Assembly: GCF_019645875.1 (NCBI RefSeq)
Contig: NZ_CP081000.1
Span: forward strand, 4,650,001 to 4,714,000
Length of the DNA stretch: 64,000 bases
Direction of reading: 5' to 3'
Source of the DNA: Mycolicibacterium senegalense
Lineage (GTDB): Bacteria > Actinomycetota > Actinomycetes > Mycobacteriales > Mycobacteriaceae
The notes under the pieces were generated by a model that was not told the origin of the DNA, did not search any database, and worked only from the letters and a program-made list of their open reading frames with translations. Below are positions 52,078 to 59,892 of this stretch, in pieces (the stretch's first letter is position 1; each line of letters starts with the position of its first letter). A program made the position numbers and the translations under genes.

Positions 52078-53016
52078 ATGAGCGAGATGTATCACCTGCC
52101 CAATACCGCGACGATGGAGGAGATCACCGCGGCGTTGCGCAAGGACGGATTCGTCATTGTCGACAACCTGGTGCCGCCAGAGCTGATGGACCAGATTGCC
52201 GGCGAATTGACGGACTACATCGACGACACCCCCAACGGTCGCGACAACTTCGTCGGACGGCGCACTCGTCGCACCGGCGCACTCATCGCTCGATCGCCCG
52301 CGTCGCGCAAACTGGTGATGCATCCGCTGGCACGCGCCGTTGCCGCCGAAATGCTCAAGAAGGCCACCGCCTACCAGCTGCATCTGACCCAGGTCATCAG
52401 CGTGTATCCCGGAGAGACAGCTCAGCCACTGCACCGCGACGAGTTGGCATGGGATTTCTTCCCGTTCCCGGAGGACTACGACGTCCAGTGCAACACCATC
52501 TGGGCCATGACGGACTTCACCGTCGAAAACGGCGCCACCCGAGTAGTGCCCGGCTCGCACAAGGTCTTCGACAAACAGGGCTCGGATTACACGGAAGCCG
52601 ACGAAGCACGCGCGGTCATGTCCAAAGGCTCCGTGTTCTTCTACACCGGCAAGGTTTACCACTCCGCGGCGGCCAACGTCTCCGAGATGGTGCGCCAGGG
52701 CATCAACATCACCTACGCGGTCGGCTGGGTCCGTCAAGAGGAGAACCAATATCTGTCCACGCCCCTGGAGATCGCCAAGACACTTGATGACGACATGCTC
52801 AAACTCATGGGATACCAAATGGGCGGTGTCGCAATGGGTTACCTCAGCGATTTCCTCGACCCACTCGCCGCCGTCAGGCCGGAACTCGGTAAGCAGCAAT
52901 ACGACTTTGCCGCGCTTACCCAAACCACCGGCCATGTCGACAAGGACGGGCAGGACGAATTCCACAACGCCATGCTCAACGCAGATACCCCTTCCCCTGT
53001 AACGGAGTCCGTGTAA
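52078..53016 (+). CDS. Phytanoyl-CoA-dioxygenase-family 2-oxoglutarate oxygenase
   Basis: 312 residues from ATG 52078, with AGGGAGGAAAG upstream. Iron ligands His119 and Asp121 in QPLHRDELAW and His195 in KVYHSAAAN; a likely 2-oxoglutarate Arg at 206 (EMVRQGINITY). The RVVPGSHK motif is typical of PhyH members. Such enzymes hydroxylate amino acids, ectoine, fatty acyl groups or other small molecules. Coupling to RidA and an APC permease gene favours an amino compound. The substrate is unknown. Confidence 0.85.
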   Translation: MSEMYHLPNTATMEEITAALRKDGFVIVDNLVPPELMDQIAGELTDYIDDTPNGRDNFVGRRTRRTGALIARSPASRKLVMHPLARAVAAEMLKKATAYQLHLTQVISVYPGETAQPLHRDELAWDFFPFPEDYDVQCNTIWAMTDFTVENGATRVVPGSHKVFDKQGSDYTEADEARAVMSKGSVFFYTGKVYHSAAANVSEMVRQGINITYAVGWVRQEENQYLSTPLEIAKTLDDDMLKLMGYQMGGVAMGYLSDFLDPLAAVRPELGKQQYDFAALTQTTGHVDKDGQDEFHNAMLNADTPSPVTESV

Positions 53017-53426
53017 TGACCATCTCCTACAGCAGCCCTGAGGTCGGATATCTCGACCAGACCGCCTTCAAGAAGCTGGGTTTCACCCAGAACGTATGGG
53101 CCGGCGACACGCTGTATCTCTCAGGCATCGCCCCGTTCACCGGTGGTGACCCGGAGTTCGTCGTCGAGGGCATCGGCTCGATGAAGGAGCAGGCGGCCTT
53201 CATCCTCGACATCCTCCTGAAGCTGCTCGAGGCCGAGGGTTTGACCTATTCGAATCTCGTGGCGCTGACGGTGTATGTCACGAGCTCCGAGGAGTTCTTT
53301 GGGGTCGCACCGCTGCTGGTCGAGGCCTTCGGAGACCGCGCCCCGACGCAAACCCTTGTCGGCGTGTCCGAACTGGCGCACCCCGAACAGCGGATCGAGA
53401 TAACCGCGATCGCAGTCAGGGGCTGA
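53016..53426 (+). CDS. ridA: RidA/YjgF/UK114-family protein
   Basis: 136 residues from ATG 53016, overlapping the oxygenase stop (TAATG). Features: WAGDTLYLSGIAP, the trimer-forming core with LLEAEGLTYSNLVALTVYVT (20 residues) and the C-terminal RIEITAIAVRG. The Arg that binds 2-iminoacid carboxylates in RidA should be in the HPEQRIEI segment. RidA hydrolyses reactive enamines and imines. Coupled to the oxygenase, it may deal with an imine formed when the hydroxylated substrate breaks down (inference). Confidence 0.87.
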   Translation: MTISYSSPEVGYLDQTAFKKLGFTQNVWAGDTLYLSGIAPFTGGDPEFVVEGIGSMKEQAAFILDILLKLLEAEGLTYSNLVALTVYVTSSEEFFGVAPLLVEAFGDRAPTQTLVGVSELAHPEQRIEITAIAVRG

Positions 53427-53447
53427 GCGCCGACCAAACTCTGTTTC

Positions 53448-53484
53448 ACCGACGGGCCCGTGACGAACGTCCGGGCCCGTCGGT
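53448..53484 (+). terminator. Terminator of the PhyH-RidA operon
   Basis: ACCGACGGGCCCG (53448-53460) pairs perfectly with CGGGCCCGTCGGT (53472-53484): a 13-bp stem with an 11-base loop, followed by CTGTCTG, 22 bases after the ridA stop. Confidence 0.8.
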
Positions 53485-53585
53485 CTGTCTGCACTGCAGG
53501 CCAGACCGCCAATCGGTAAAGTTCGCCTTCTGCGTAGAAGAGCGTCAGACGAAATCTCACGTGCAAGGGAGCGTCGGGAGAAACC

Positions 53586-54305
53586 ATGGCCGCAGCCGTC
53601 CGCCACCCGAACACCGAAAGCGGTCCCACGCTCCTCGCATATCCCGACGCGCCGACCAGACTGCGTGACCTGATGCAGCCCATAGCACGGCATGCCGGTG
53701 CATCCCGCAAAGCGATCCAGGCTCGCAGCCAGGACAAGGTCGACAAAGTCCTCACGGCCACCAACGACTTACTGGTCAGCGCCGGTCCTAGTGGAGTCAC
53801 CACCACATCCGTCGCAGCTCGCGCCGGCGTTTCGGTCGGCTGGATGTACAACTTCTTCAACGACCGTGAAGCCCTCCTCGAAGAAGTCCTCATCCGAGGG
53901 CTTGTCGATCTCGATGAACGCTTCGAGGCGGCAGGGTTCAGCCTGGCCGGGCCGGATTGGCGGACAACTGCGACCGCGGGTATCGACGCACTGTTCGACT
54001 TCATGTTCAACGGGGCCGGGATCGCCGGGTTCCGCCTGCTGTGGTTCTCTACCGAATTCTCCGGCCGGATGGTCCAGGTAAACCGGTCACATGACGACGC
54101 GCTCGCGGCCTATCTGTGCCGGGGTGTCACCGCGCTGCGTCCAGATGCACCCGACATCCCGTTCTACCTGGTGGCACAGACGTTCATCGGGATGCTCGAC
54201 AAGGGATTCGACATCGCATTCCGGACCGACCCCAACGGTGACAAGACGGCTTTTTCCGAAACTCGCCGCGCCGCAGTGGCATATCTGGAGACTTTTCTGA
54301 CGTGA
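53586..54305 (+). CDS. TetR-family regulator of the PhyH-RidA-permease module
   Basis: 239 residues from ATG 53586, with GGGAGAAA upstream. An extended N-terminal ~45 residues precede the helix-turn-helix (GVTTTSVAARAGVSVGWMYNF region, ~75-95). The C-terminal domain is TetR-like. Its position between the oxygenase operon and the permease, both carrying the same upstream motif, makes it the likely regulator of both. A CTTCT-GCGT-AGAAG palindrome at 53527-53540 could be its own site. Confidence 0.83.
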   Translation: MAAAVRHPNTESGPTLLAYPDAPTRLRDLMQPIARHAGASRKAIQARSQDKVDKVLTATNDLLVSAGPSGVTTTSVAARAGVSVGWMYNFFNDREALLEEVLIRGLVDLDERFEAAGFSLAGPDWRTTATAGIDALFDFMFNGAGIAGFRLLWFSTEFSGRMVQVNRSHDDALAAYLCRGVTALRPDAPDIPFYLVAQTFIGMLDKGFDIAFRTDPNGDKTAFSETRRAAVAYLETFLT

Positions 54306-54317
54306 GCGATAGCACGC

Positions 54318-54353
54318 GTCGGGTCATCACCATGGATACGGTGATGACCCGAC
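54318..54353. terminator. Bidirectional hairpin terminator
   Basis: GTCGGGTCATCACC (54318-54331) and its complement (54340-54353) form a 14-bp perfect stem with an 8-base loop between the convergent TetR and permease genes. Confidence 0.8.
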
Positions 54354-54386
54354 TCGCCCTCTCGTCGAAGGCCTGATCCGTCCTAT

Positions 54387-55964
54387 CTAACCGGCCTCCA
54401 CCACAACTTCCCCGCGCACGCTCCCGATCGAGTGCGTGTGGGCCCGCGCAGGTATGAGGTCCTCGACGGCGATCGCGTCTTCTCCGGTGTGGCCATGATC
54501 AGAAAGCGCAGTGAGCGCTTCGGGTTTTTTGACCACGAGATACGCCATGATCCCGAACGCGACGAGATAGACCGCCAGCGAGATCGGCGCGGCCAGGTTG
54601 ATCGGCCAACTCAACGGTGCGACGAAACTGAAGACCGTGATACCGGCACCGACGAAGAAACCTGGGATCAGGAACAGCACACCAAGCGTCGGAATGATCA
54701 GGTGCACAACAACCTTGAACTCGCTGCGTCGGTATCGCCAGTAGTACACCGGGCAGGCCAGCGCCGCCAGCATGTGCACTGGCAACGCGATGACTGCGAT
54801 GAGCGTCCCGAACAGACCCAAGGACGCCACCGGGCCCCAGTACAGGCCGCCGAGGATCGCCGCGACCGAACCAACACCGAACATGACATATATGGCGCCC
54901 ACCGGAGACCTGTACCGGTGATGGGTCGCGGCGAAGATCTTCGGGATAGCGCCAGCGTGCGCCATAGCCCAAATATGCCGGGTCCCGCCCATGGATGCTC
55001 CGTTGGCGCAGGCGATCGAGCTGTTCAGCAGCGCAATCAAAAGCACGATCCATCCTGCGCCCCACAGATTCTTGGCGATGCCGATCCAGCCGTCGCCGGC
55101 ATTGAAGTTCATGAAGTCGAACAGCTTGTCAGCACCGAAGTACGTTGAGGCCGCGTAGCTACCGAAGACGTAGAACACGCCAACGATGACCGCCGACCAC
55201 ACGATGGCGCGAGGCACATTGCGCTTGGGATCCTTGGTCTCGGCCGCCAACGGTGCGCCGGCCTCAAAGCCGATGAAAGCCAGAAAACCGTAGACCGAAC
55301 CCGCGATGACCCCTGACATGCCCACGAAGCCTTCGGCATTGGCGTGCTCGGTGGTGAAGACGGATAACGAATTCGCGTCGCCCGCGGAGATGATCATGTG
55401 GACACTCAGTCCGAGTAGTACGAGGATTTCCACGGTGCCGAGGATCACGCCCGCCTTGGTGCTGAAAGCGGCGCCAAAGTAGTTGAAGGCACCCGAGACC
55501 AGCAGACATCCGAGCGTCGCGATGATCCAGGTGGTCTTGTATCCCGTTCCGCCGTCAGGGAATACCGAAGCGGCAACCAGATTCCCGAACACCAGCCCGA
55601 GATACGGGATCGCCGCCAGGTAGAACATTGGTGCGCAAAATGCGACGACAAAGCCCAGAGCGGGATGGAAAGCACGGCCCACGAACGAGCCGAGGCCACC
55701 TGCTGTGGATATGTGCTTGGCCATCTGAGCGATTCCCACCGCAACCAGCACACAGCCGATTGTCGCGCCGACCACTGATAGCGGCAGCGCCCCGCCGGAG
55801 AACAACGATCCGGTCATGATCGCGTAGGCCAGGCCGGCGCCGGGAGCCATCGTCGCGATCGACACGAACAGGATGCCCGCCAGCGAAATGCTGCCCTTGG
55901 CGAGCCCCTGTCCGCCGTCACCGGCATCCACCGGAGCGTCGCTGGTTTCCGACGAAATCGTCAT
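54387..55964 (-). CDS. APC-superfamily amino-acid permease
   Basis: 525 residues from ATG 55964, with GGAGG seven bases upstream. Twelve or so membrane segments. The start of TM1, SIATMAPGAGLAYAIMTG, and the FIGFEAGAPLAAETKDPKRNVPRAI segment after TM6 (cited in part) are APC hallmarks; this group imports amino acids or amines by proton coupling. Hydrophilic His/Glu tail at the C-terminus. Its promoter carries the same motif as the PhyH-RidA operon, so the imported compound is probably the substrate of that oxygenase. Confidence 0.88.
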   Translation of the reverse strand: MTISSETSDAPVDAGDGGQGLAKGSISLAGILFVSIATMAPGAGLAYAIMTGSLFSGGALPLSVVGATIGCVLVAVGIAQMAKHISTAGGLGSFVGRAFHPALGFVVAFCAPMFYLAAIPYLGLVFGNLVAASVFPDGGTGYKTTWIIATLGCLLVSGAFNYFGAAFSTKAGVILGTVEILVLLGLSVHMIISAGDANSLSVFTTEHANAEGFVGMSGVIAGSVYGFLAFIGFEAGAPLAAETKDPKRNVPRAIVWSAVIVGVFYVFGSYAASTYFGADKLFDFMNFNAGDGWIGIAKNLWGAGWIVLLIALLNSSIACANGASMGGTRHIWAMAHAGAIPKIFAATHHRYRSPVGAIYVMFGVGSVAAILGGLYWGPVASLGLFGTLIAVIALPVHMLAALACPVYYWRYRRSEFKVVVHLIIPTLGVLFLIPGFFVGAGITVFSFVAPLSWPINLAAPISLAVYLVAFGIMAYLVVKKPEALTALSDHGHTGEDAIAVEDLIPARAHTHSIGSVRGEVVVEAG

Positions 55965-56356
55965 AAGTACCTCCTGGATGTAGAGACACAGTGGTCTGTG
56001 GACTCTCAAGGGCAGTCCGGATCGCACGCCGCACTGCGCGCATAGAGGTGGATCAGTTCCGACAGCAACCAACTTGCTTGGTGCCAGCCAGAATTCGTGT
56101 GGCGGTACCTCGCCGACCAAAGTGAATAATTTTCAGATTGCGGAATCAGATCTGTCCGGTAAAGAACAGATTTCGTTGTGTGCACCGAGCAAGCGCCAGC
56201 TCAGAAGGTCGGCCGGCTCGTACACAGCGGGGAAGTCCTCGGACCGGCCCGCTTTGGGGTGTCCGAGTCGCCCCGGTAGTAGGTCCTGGGAGTGTCGGCG
56301 GACAGAAACGATTTTTGGGCTGCTTCGTCGCCTTCAAGTCCGGCGCGGTAACGAGA
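55965..56356. other. Long upstream region of the permease gene
   Basis: About 390 bases with no gene. The only recognised element is the motif at 56119-56139. Open frames that extend the permease N-terminally here are not conserved in character, and the strong ribosome-binding site at 55964 excludes them. The motif lies ~155 bases from the start codon, so the permease mRNA would have a long leader. Confidence 0.5.
56119..56139 (-). promoter_or_regulatory. Shared regulatory motif, copy upstream of the APC permease
   Basis: Exact reverse complement of 52015-52035 over 21 bases, so in the same orientation relative to its gene. The core TGAATAATTTTCA is an imperfect palindrome (TGAA...TTCA). Confidence 0.7.
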
Positions 56357-56752
56357 TCAACCCGCAGAGCCCACTTTCGTCAGCAGGACGGCTCCCTCGT
56401 TGTAGGGAAAGGCTCGGTAGAACAGCCGAGAACGCGGTATGACGAGGTCCGCGGCCTCAGCCTTGCTCACCACCCGTGGGTTGACGAGCGCGACAGCCCG
56501 TCCACGCTTGCGCAGCACCGTCGGTCCGCCGGCCAGTACGTTCTTCAACCAGTCCGTCTGTGGCCCGTAGCCGATGAGGATCGCGTAGCCATCATGGGTC
56601 TCGAATACGAGAAGGGGCGTCCGATATCGCTTACCCGACTTCCGCCCGACATGCTCGAGGGTCCCGAGGTTCGGAAGCCACGGTGTGACCGTGCGAGCCG
56701 CCGGATTGGTGACTCGCTTGTTGAACTTTGCGATTCGGCGAGGCACGCGCAT
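56357..56752 (-). CDS. Deazaflavin-dependent nitroreductase-type protein (DDN family), paralog 1
   Basis: 131 residues from ATG 56752. LGTLEHVGRKSGKRYRTPLLVF and GYGPQTDWLKNVLAGG are the signature of the split-barrel F420-dependent quinone reductase family (DDN, PF04075 type). It uses reduced F420 to reduce quinones or nitro compounds, probably at the membrane. A paralog with the same motifs lies on the other side of the tRNA island (61731-62138). Confidence 0.85.
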   Translation of the reverse strand: MRVPRRIAKFNKRVTNPAARTVTPWLPNLGTLEHVGRKSGKRYRTPLLVFETHDGYAILIGYGPQTDWLKNVLAGGPTVLRKRGRAVALVNPRVVSKAEAADLVIPRSRLFYRAFPYNEGAVLLTKVGSAG

Positions 56753-56830
56753 TCTCGAAGTCTAGGTACAAGGCCCACCAACTGACCGCGCGTTCGGTGT
56801 GAACACCGGCCTCTACGTGTAAGGAAGTCG

Positions 56831-56887
56831 GTGCCCCCAGCCGGACTCGAACCGACACTTGGCGGACTTTAAGTCCGCTGCCTCTGC
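56831..56887 (-). repeat. Left attachment-site copy: tRNA-Leu 3' fragment
   Basis: Identical to 61102-61158 except at two positions (C for T). Read on the minus strand it has the anticodon arm with loop CTTAAAG, the T-arm GGTTCGAGTCC and the acceptor 3' strand, but the 5' acceptor and D-arm are replaced by unrelated sequence (CTACCCCAGTAACG). It is therefore a displaced tRNA 3' end and not a working tRNA. Confidence 0.85.
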
Positions 56888-57056
56888 GTTACTGGGGTAG
56901 CTGCAACGCATCCGAGAGATCCATGACTACGTCTAAACCCCTTGTCTTATTAGGTAAAATTGAGTCGAGACCGCCCATCACGCGGCGTACCGAAAGTTTG
57001 CCCACTTCCGCAGGTTGCGGAAAGTACACGGACGCGCCACGGACACCGGCACACGG

Positions 57057-58418
57057 TCAGCTGCTTGCCGTAGCCTCGTAGCCGTCCGCGAAGGACAGCA
57101 CGCGAGGCGCGAGCGGCATGTAAGGAGGCACCCACAGCCGCCGAGTGAACCCCGGACCGGTTTGTAAGGCGTACAGGCCCCGCCTGCCGTTGAATCGGCC
57201 GATCAGTTCTTTGACCACGGCAGCGTCTTCGGCGACGTTCGGGAACATGATCGTGTCGAGCTTCTCTTGCAGCTCAACCATCAGTGGCTGGATGGCTTTG
57301 ATCATGTTGAGCACGCTTGGATCAGAAGTCATCCCTTCCAACTCGGCGCGCTTCAGCCACGGCTTATTTCTTGCCTCCCTAGTGAATTCCAGCATGTACT
57401 CACGGTCGATATCGATCCGTACCTCAGGTTCACCGTCAAGGCTGGCGGTGAACTGATACTTGAACGCGTTGATGTCACCATGCTGGAGTACATCGCGCAG
57501 CTCTTCTAGCCAGCGGTAGTCGAACGACGTCGCCTTCAAGTCGTTGAACAAGCCCTCAACCGCTGTTGCCTCCGGAGTCTTCCGACCAAAGGTTTTGCGA
57601 GCCAGACGGATCGTTTGATCTTGGTGTATCTGCAGCGCGCTCGTGAACGAGATCAACGCAGAGCGCACTTTTCGCTTACATTCGTCCAGCGCATCCCAAT
57701 TACCTAGAGACAATCGGCGGTTCTGAAGGTCGCTGAGAATCCCGATCAGTACATCGCACAGCGCATCGTGCTCGTCAGAGATATGTAGGTACAGTTCACT
57801 TTCCAACCGCTTCGCAAGGCCCTTGTACGCGTCCAGGTAACGCTTGTTCTCGGCCTCGCTAAACGAACACACCTTCGTAAAGATGATGCTCACATCAAGC
57901 GAGGGGTCGTGGTAACCCAGAATCGCTCCGTACTGGTCGGCAGTTGCCGCTGCGTCGTCTGCGTCGTCCTTCGCCAACTGCTTCGCGCCCGCGTCCAGTG
58001 CTGCCTGCAAGCTCGCTTTTACTGCGGCAAGACGTTCCTTGATCTCGTCGGCCGACGGCGCTCCCTCCGTCAACCACCGCTCGCCGTCACGCCGGACGCC
58101 GTCCAACGCTTCCTTCAACGATTCCAGAGCGACATTGCGCGTCATACGATCCCTGGCATCGGGCGTACTTACGTAATCCATCATCGCTGCAGTCATTACC
58201 TGCGCCACAGCACGCAGTGCCTCGACAACAATCAGAATTGCAGGACTGGTCGGCGGCGGAGGGCTCGTCAGCCCAATGCCCTGCCACGCCTCGCCGGCAC
58301 TCTCGCAGAAGTCAATCGGTGTCTCACCGTCCAGCTCGCCTAAGCCTGTGTTGAATTCACTCAGCCGTTCGACCCAGAAACGAATGCGTTCTAAATCTTC
58401 CTGCCCTTCGTGTTCCAC
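57057..58418 (-). CDS. Uncharacterised protein with an Rx4H (HEPN-like) motif
   Basis: 453 residues from GTG 58418, with AGGTG upstream. Mostly alpha-helical by pattern, with coiled-coil-like stretches at 95-150 and 200-235. At 300-313 it reads DYRWLEELRDVLQHGD: Arg308 and His313 make an R-x4-H motif preceded by an aromatic/acidic helix, as in the catalytic motif of HEPN ribonucleases and their relatives (Cth2314-like). A beta-rich stretch follows (YQFTASLDGEPEVRIDIDRE). No signal peptide or membrane segment. Codon use is less GC-rich than in the flanks. Possible RNase toxin or defence effector; unproven. Confidence 0.6.
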   Translation of the reverse strand: MEHEGQEDLERIRFWVERLSEFNTGLGELDGETPIDFCESAGEAWQGIGLTSPPPPTSPAILIVVEALRAVAQVMTAAMMDYVSTPDARDRMTRNVALESLKEALDGVRRDGERWLTEGAPSADEIKERLAAVKASLQAALDAGAKQLAKDDADDAAATADQYGAILGYHDPSLDVSIIFTKVCSFSEAENKRYLDAYKGLAKRLESELYLHISDEHDALCDVLIGILSDLQNRRLSLGNWDALDECKRKVRSALISFTSALQIHQDQTIRLARKTFGRKTPEATAVEGLFNDLKATSFDYRWLEELRDVLQHGDINAFKYQFTASLDGEPEVRIDIDREYMLEFTREARNKPWLKRAELEGMTSDPSVLNMIKAIQPLMVELQEKLDTIMFPNVAEDAAVVKELIGRFNGRRGLYALQTGPGFTRRLWVPPYMPLAPRVLSFADGYEATASS

Positions 58419-59233
58419 GCCAGCACCTTTCTTCAGACCATGCGGCCCGCTCACCGCGCAGCCCTCCGAGTGGGCAGCTCGACAGGATCGCATGACGTCC
58501 AGCAAATATCCACGACAGACACATTGACTGTGAGGCACCTCACACACGAAGGCGGCTTCGGCCGGTCGTTAAATCTTGGCCTGTTGTCTTGTGATTCTTT
58601 CGCCGGTCTCCGGCGGAACAAGGCATCGAGCCCTTGCAAGAGGGTGAGAAGAGCAGGCAGACCTCGCAGGGCACCAGTCGCGATGTGTACCTAGGTGTGC
58701 AGGATTCAGCCGGACCTTGAACCAGACGACCAATCTTGGACCCCACCTACGCAAAGCAGGACCGCGGACCAGCCTAGGCCGACGTCAGTCGGCCGGAATG
58801 AGGCTGCCAACACACCGGCCGCCTCGAGGCCCAAACCAACAATTCCCTAAAGGCTCTACGGGACAAGACGGCGCTGGAGCTGGCGGGGGCCAAACGGAGT
58901 ACCGAAACCCTTGGCAGCCAGACCCCGACACCGTGTACACCGACGTCGAAAGCGGCGAGCCGATGACCGCCGACGAGATGGTGCTGTGGACAGCGCGACG
59001 CATGAACGAACGAGCTGGCTCATTGCCCTCTCAACGCGAGCTGGAGAGTCCACACCGCAGGTACACGGCACACAGGCGCAAACGGTCGGTCTACCGATCT
59101 GTTTGCCCAGGTCAGTCATTGTAGCGACCGTTGTACCCGTCGGCTAAAAACTAGGGCGTAAGGCGCAACCGCCCCGTTACGCCCGACACAGACAAGAGAG
59201 GCAAGAGATGCCGAGGCAGATGCGCGAGAGGCA
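58419..59233. other. Decayed part of the integrative element without a firm gene
   Basis: About 800 bases. One plus-strand open frame (58717-59124) contains a stretch TEYRNPWQPDPDTVYTDVES and MTADEMVLWTARRMNERA that looks protein-like, but there is no ribosome-binding site and no recognised family. It may be the remains of an element gene. Nothing else supported. Confidence 0.4.
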
Positions 59234-59595
59234 ATGCAGCCGTTGATGTTTGGCTACTCGCGAGTGAGCACCGACGACCAGGTCAACGGATACGGACTAG
59301 ACGCACAACGCGATGCCATCGACAGCGCCGTAAGCGGTCGCAGCTGGACTGTGGAGCACTTCGCAAACGAAGGCGTGAGCGGAAAGTCCATGGCCCGAAG
59401 CTGCAGGAAGTGTTGCAGCTATTGACTTCTGGTCAAGCAGACGGCCTGGTGGTCGCGAAGCTAGACCGCTTGAGCCGATCAATCGTCAACGCTGCCAACA
59501 TCATCGAGTCGGCGCAGGCGCAAGGTCGGTCGCTGGTGATCCTGGACCTGGGCGTGGACCTCACCACAGCCGGAGGCCGGATGCAGGCAGGCTAA
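59234..59595 (+). pseudogene. Frameshifted, truncated serine recombinase (resolvase/invertase)
   Basis: Begins MQPLMFGYSRVSTDDQVNGYGLDAQR with the catalytic serine in YSRVSTDDQ. The frame breaks near 59400 (GVSGKSM then out of frame) and resumes as KLQEVLQLLTSGQADGLVVAKLDRLSRS with the typical KLDRLSRS arginines, ending at LDLGVDLTTAGGRMQAG and a stop. Only the ~120-residue N-terminal catalytic domain is present, with a small deletion inside. The C-terminal DNA-binding part is missing. Confidence 0.85.
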
Positions 59596-59596
59596 G

Positions 59597-59892
59597 CCCG
59601 TGCACGCCGGAAGCCTGTACGAGCACTACCTGCAGCCCGCGACCACGGCCCTGGGGCCGGGAGCTGTCCGTTTCCACGATCTGGCCACACCTTCGCCAAC
59701 ATGAACTTGAGCGCTGGTGAGCACTACATGCTGGACAGTAAGTGGCTGGGACACAGCACGTTCGTGCTGACACTCACCACCTACTCGGACTACATCAACG
59801 AGGACGAGCTGGCTGCGCCGAAGGTTGGCCGGGGCATCGCGGACGTGTCCAACGTCGTACACCTCAAAGAAAGGAAGACCGGCACAGCCTAG
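59597..59892 (+). pseudogene. C-terminal fragment of a phage-type tyrosine integrase, frameshifted
   Basis: Directly after the resolvase stop, VHAGSLYEHYLQPATTALG leads to RFHDL, where about two bases are missing (near 59680), so the catalytic Arg of the RHTF box is destroyed. The next frame continues HTFANMNLSAGEHYMLDSKWLGHSTFVLTLTTYSDYI: His of WLGHS and the nucleophile Tyr of TTYSDY are still visible. A remnant of the integrase that probably inserted the element into the tRNA gene. Confidence 0.85.

Noticed and set aside
58717..59124. 135-codon frame in the integrative element
   Set aside because: Contains a protein-like stretch but lacks a ribosome-binding site and any family match, so it is described only as decayed sequence.
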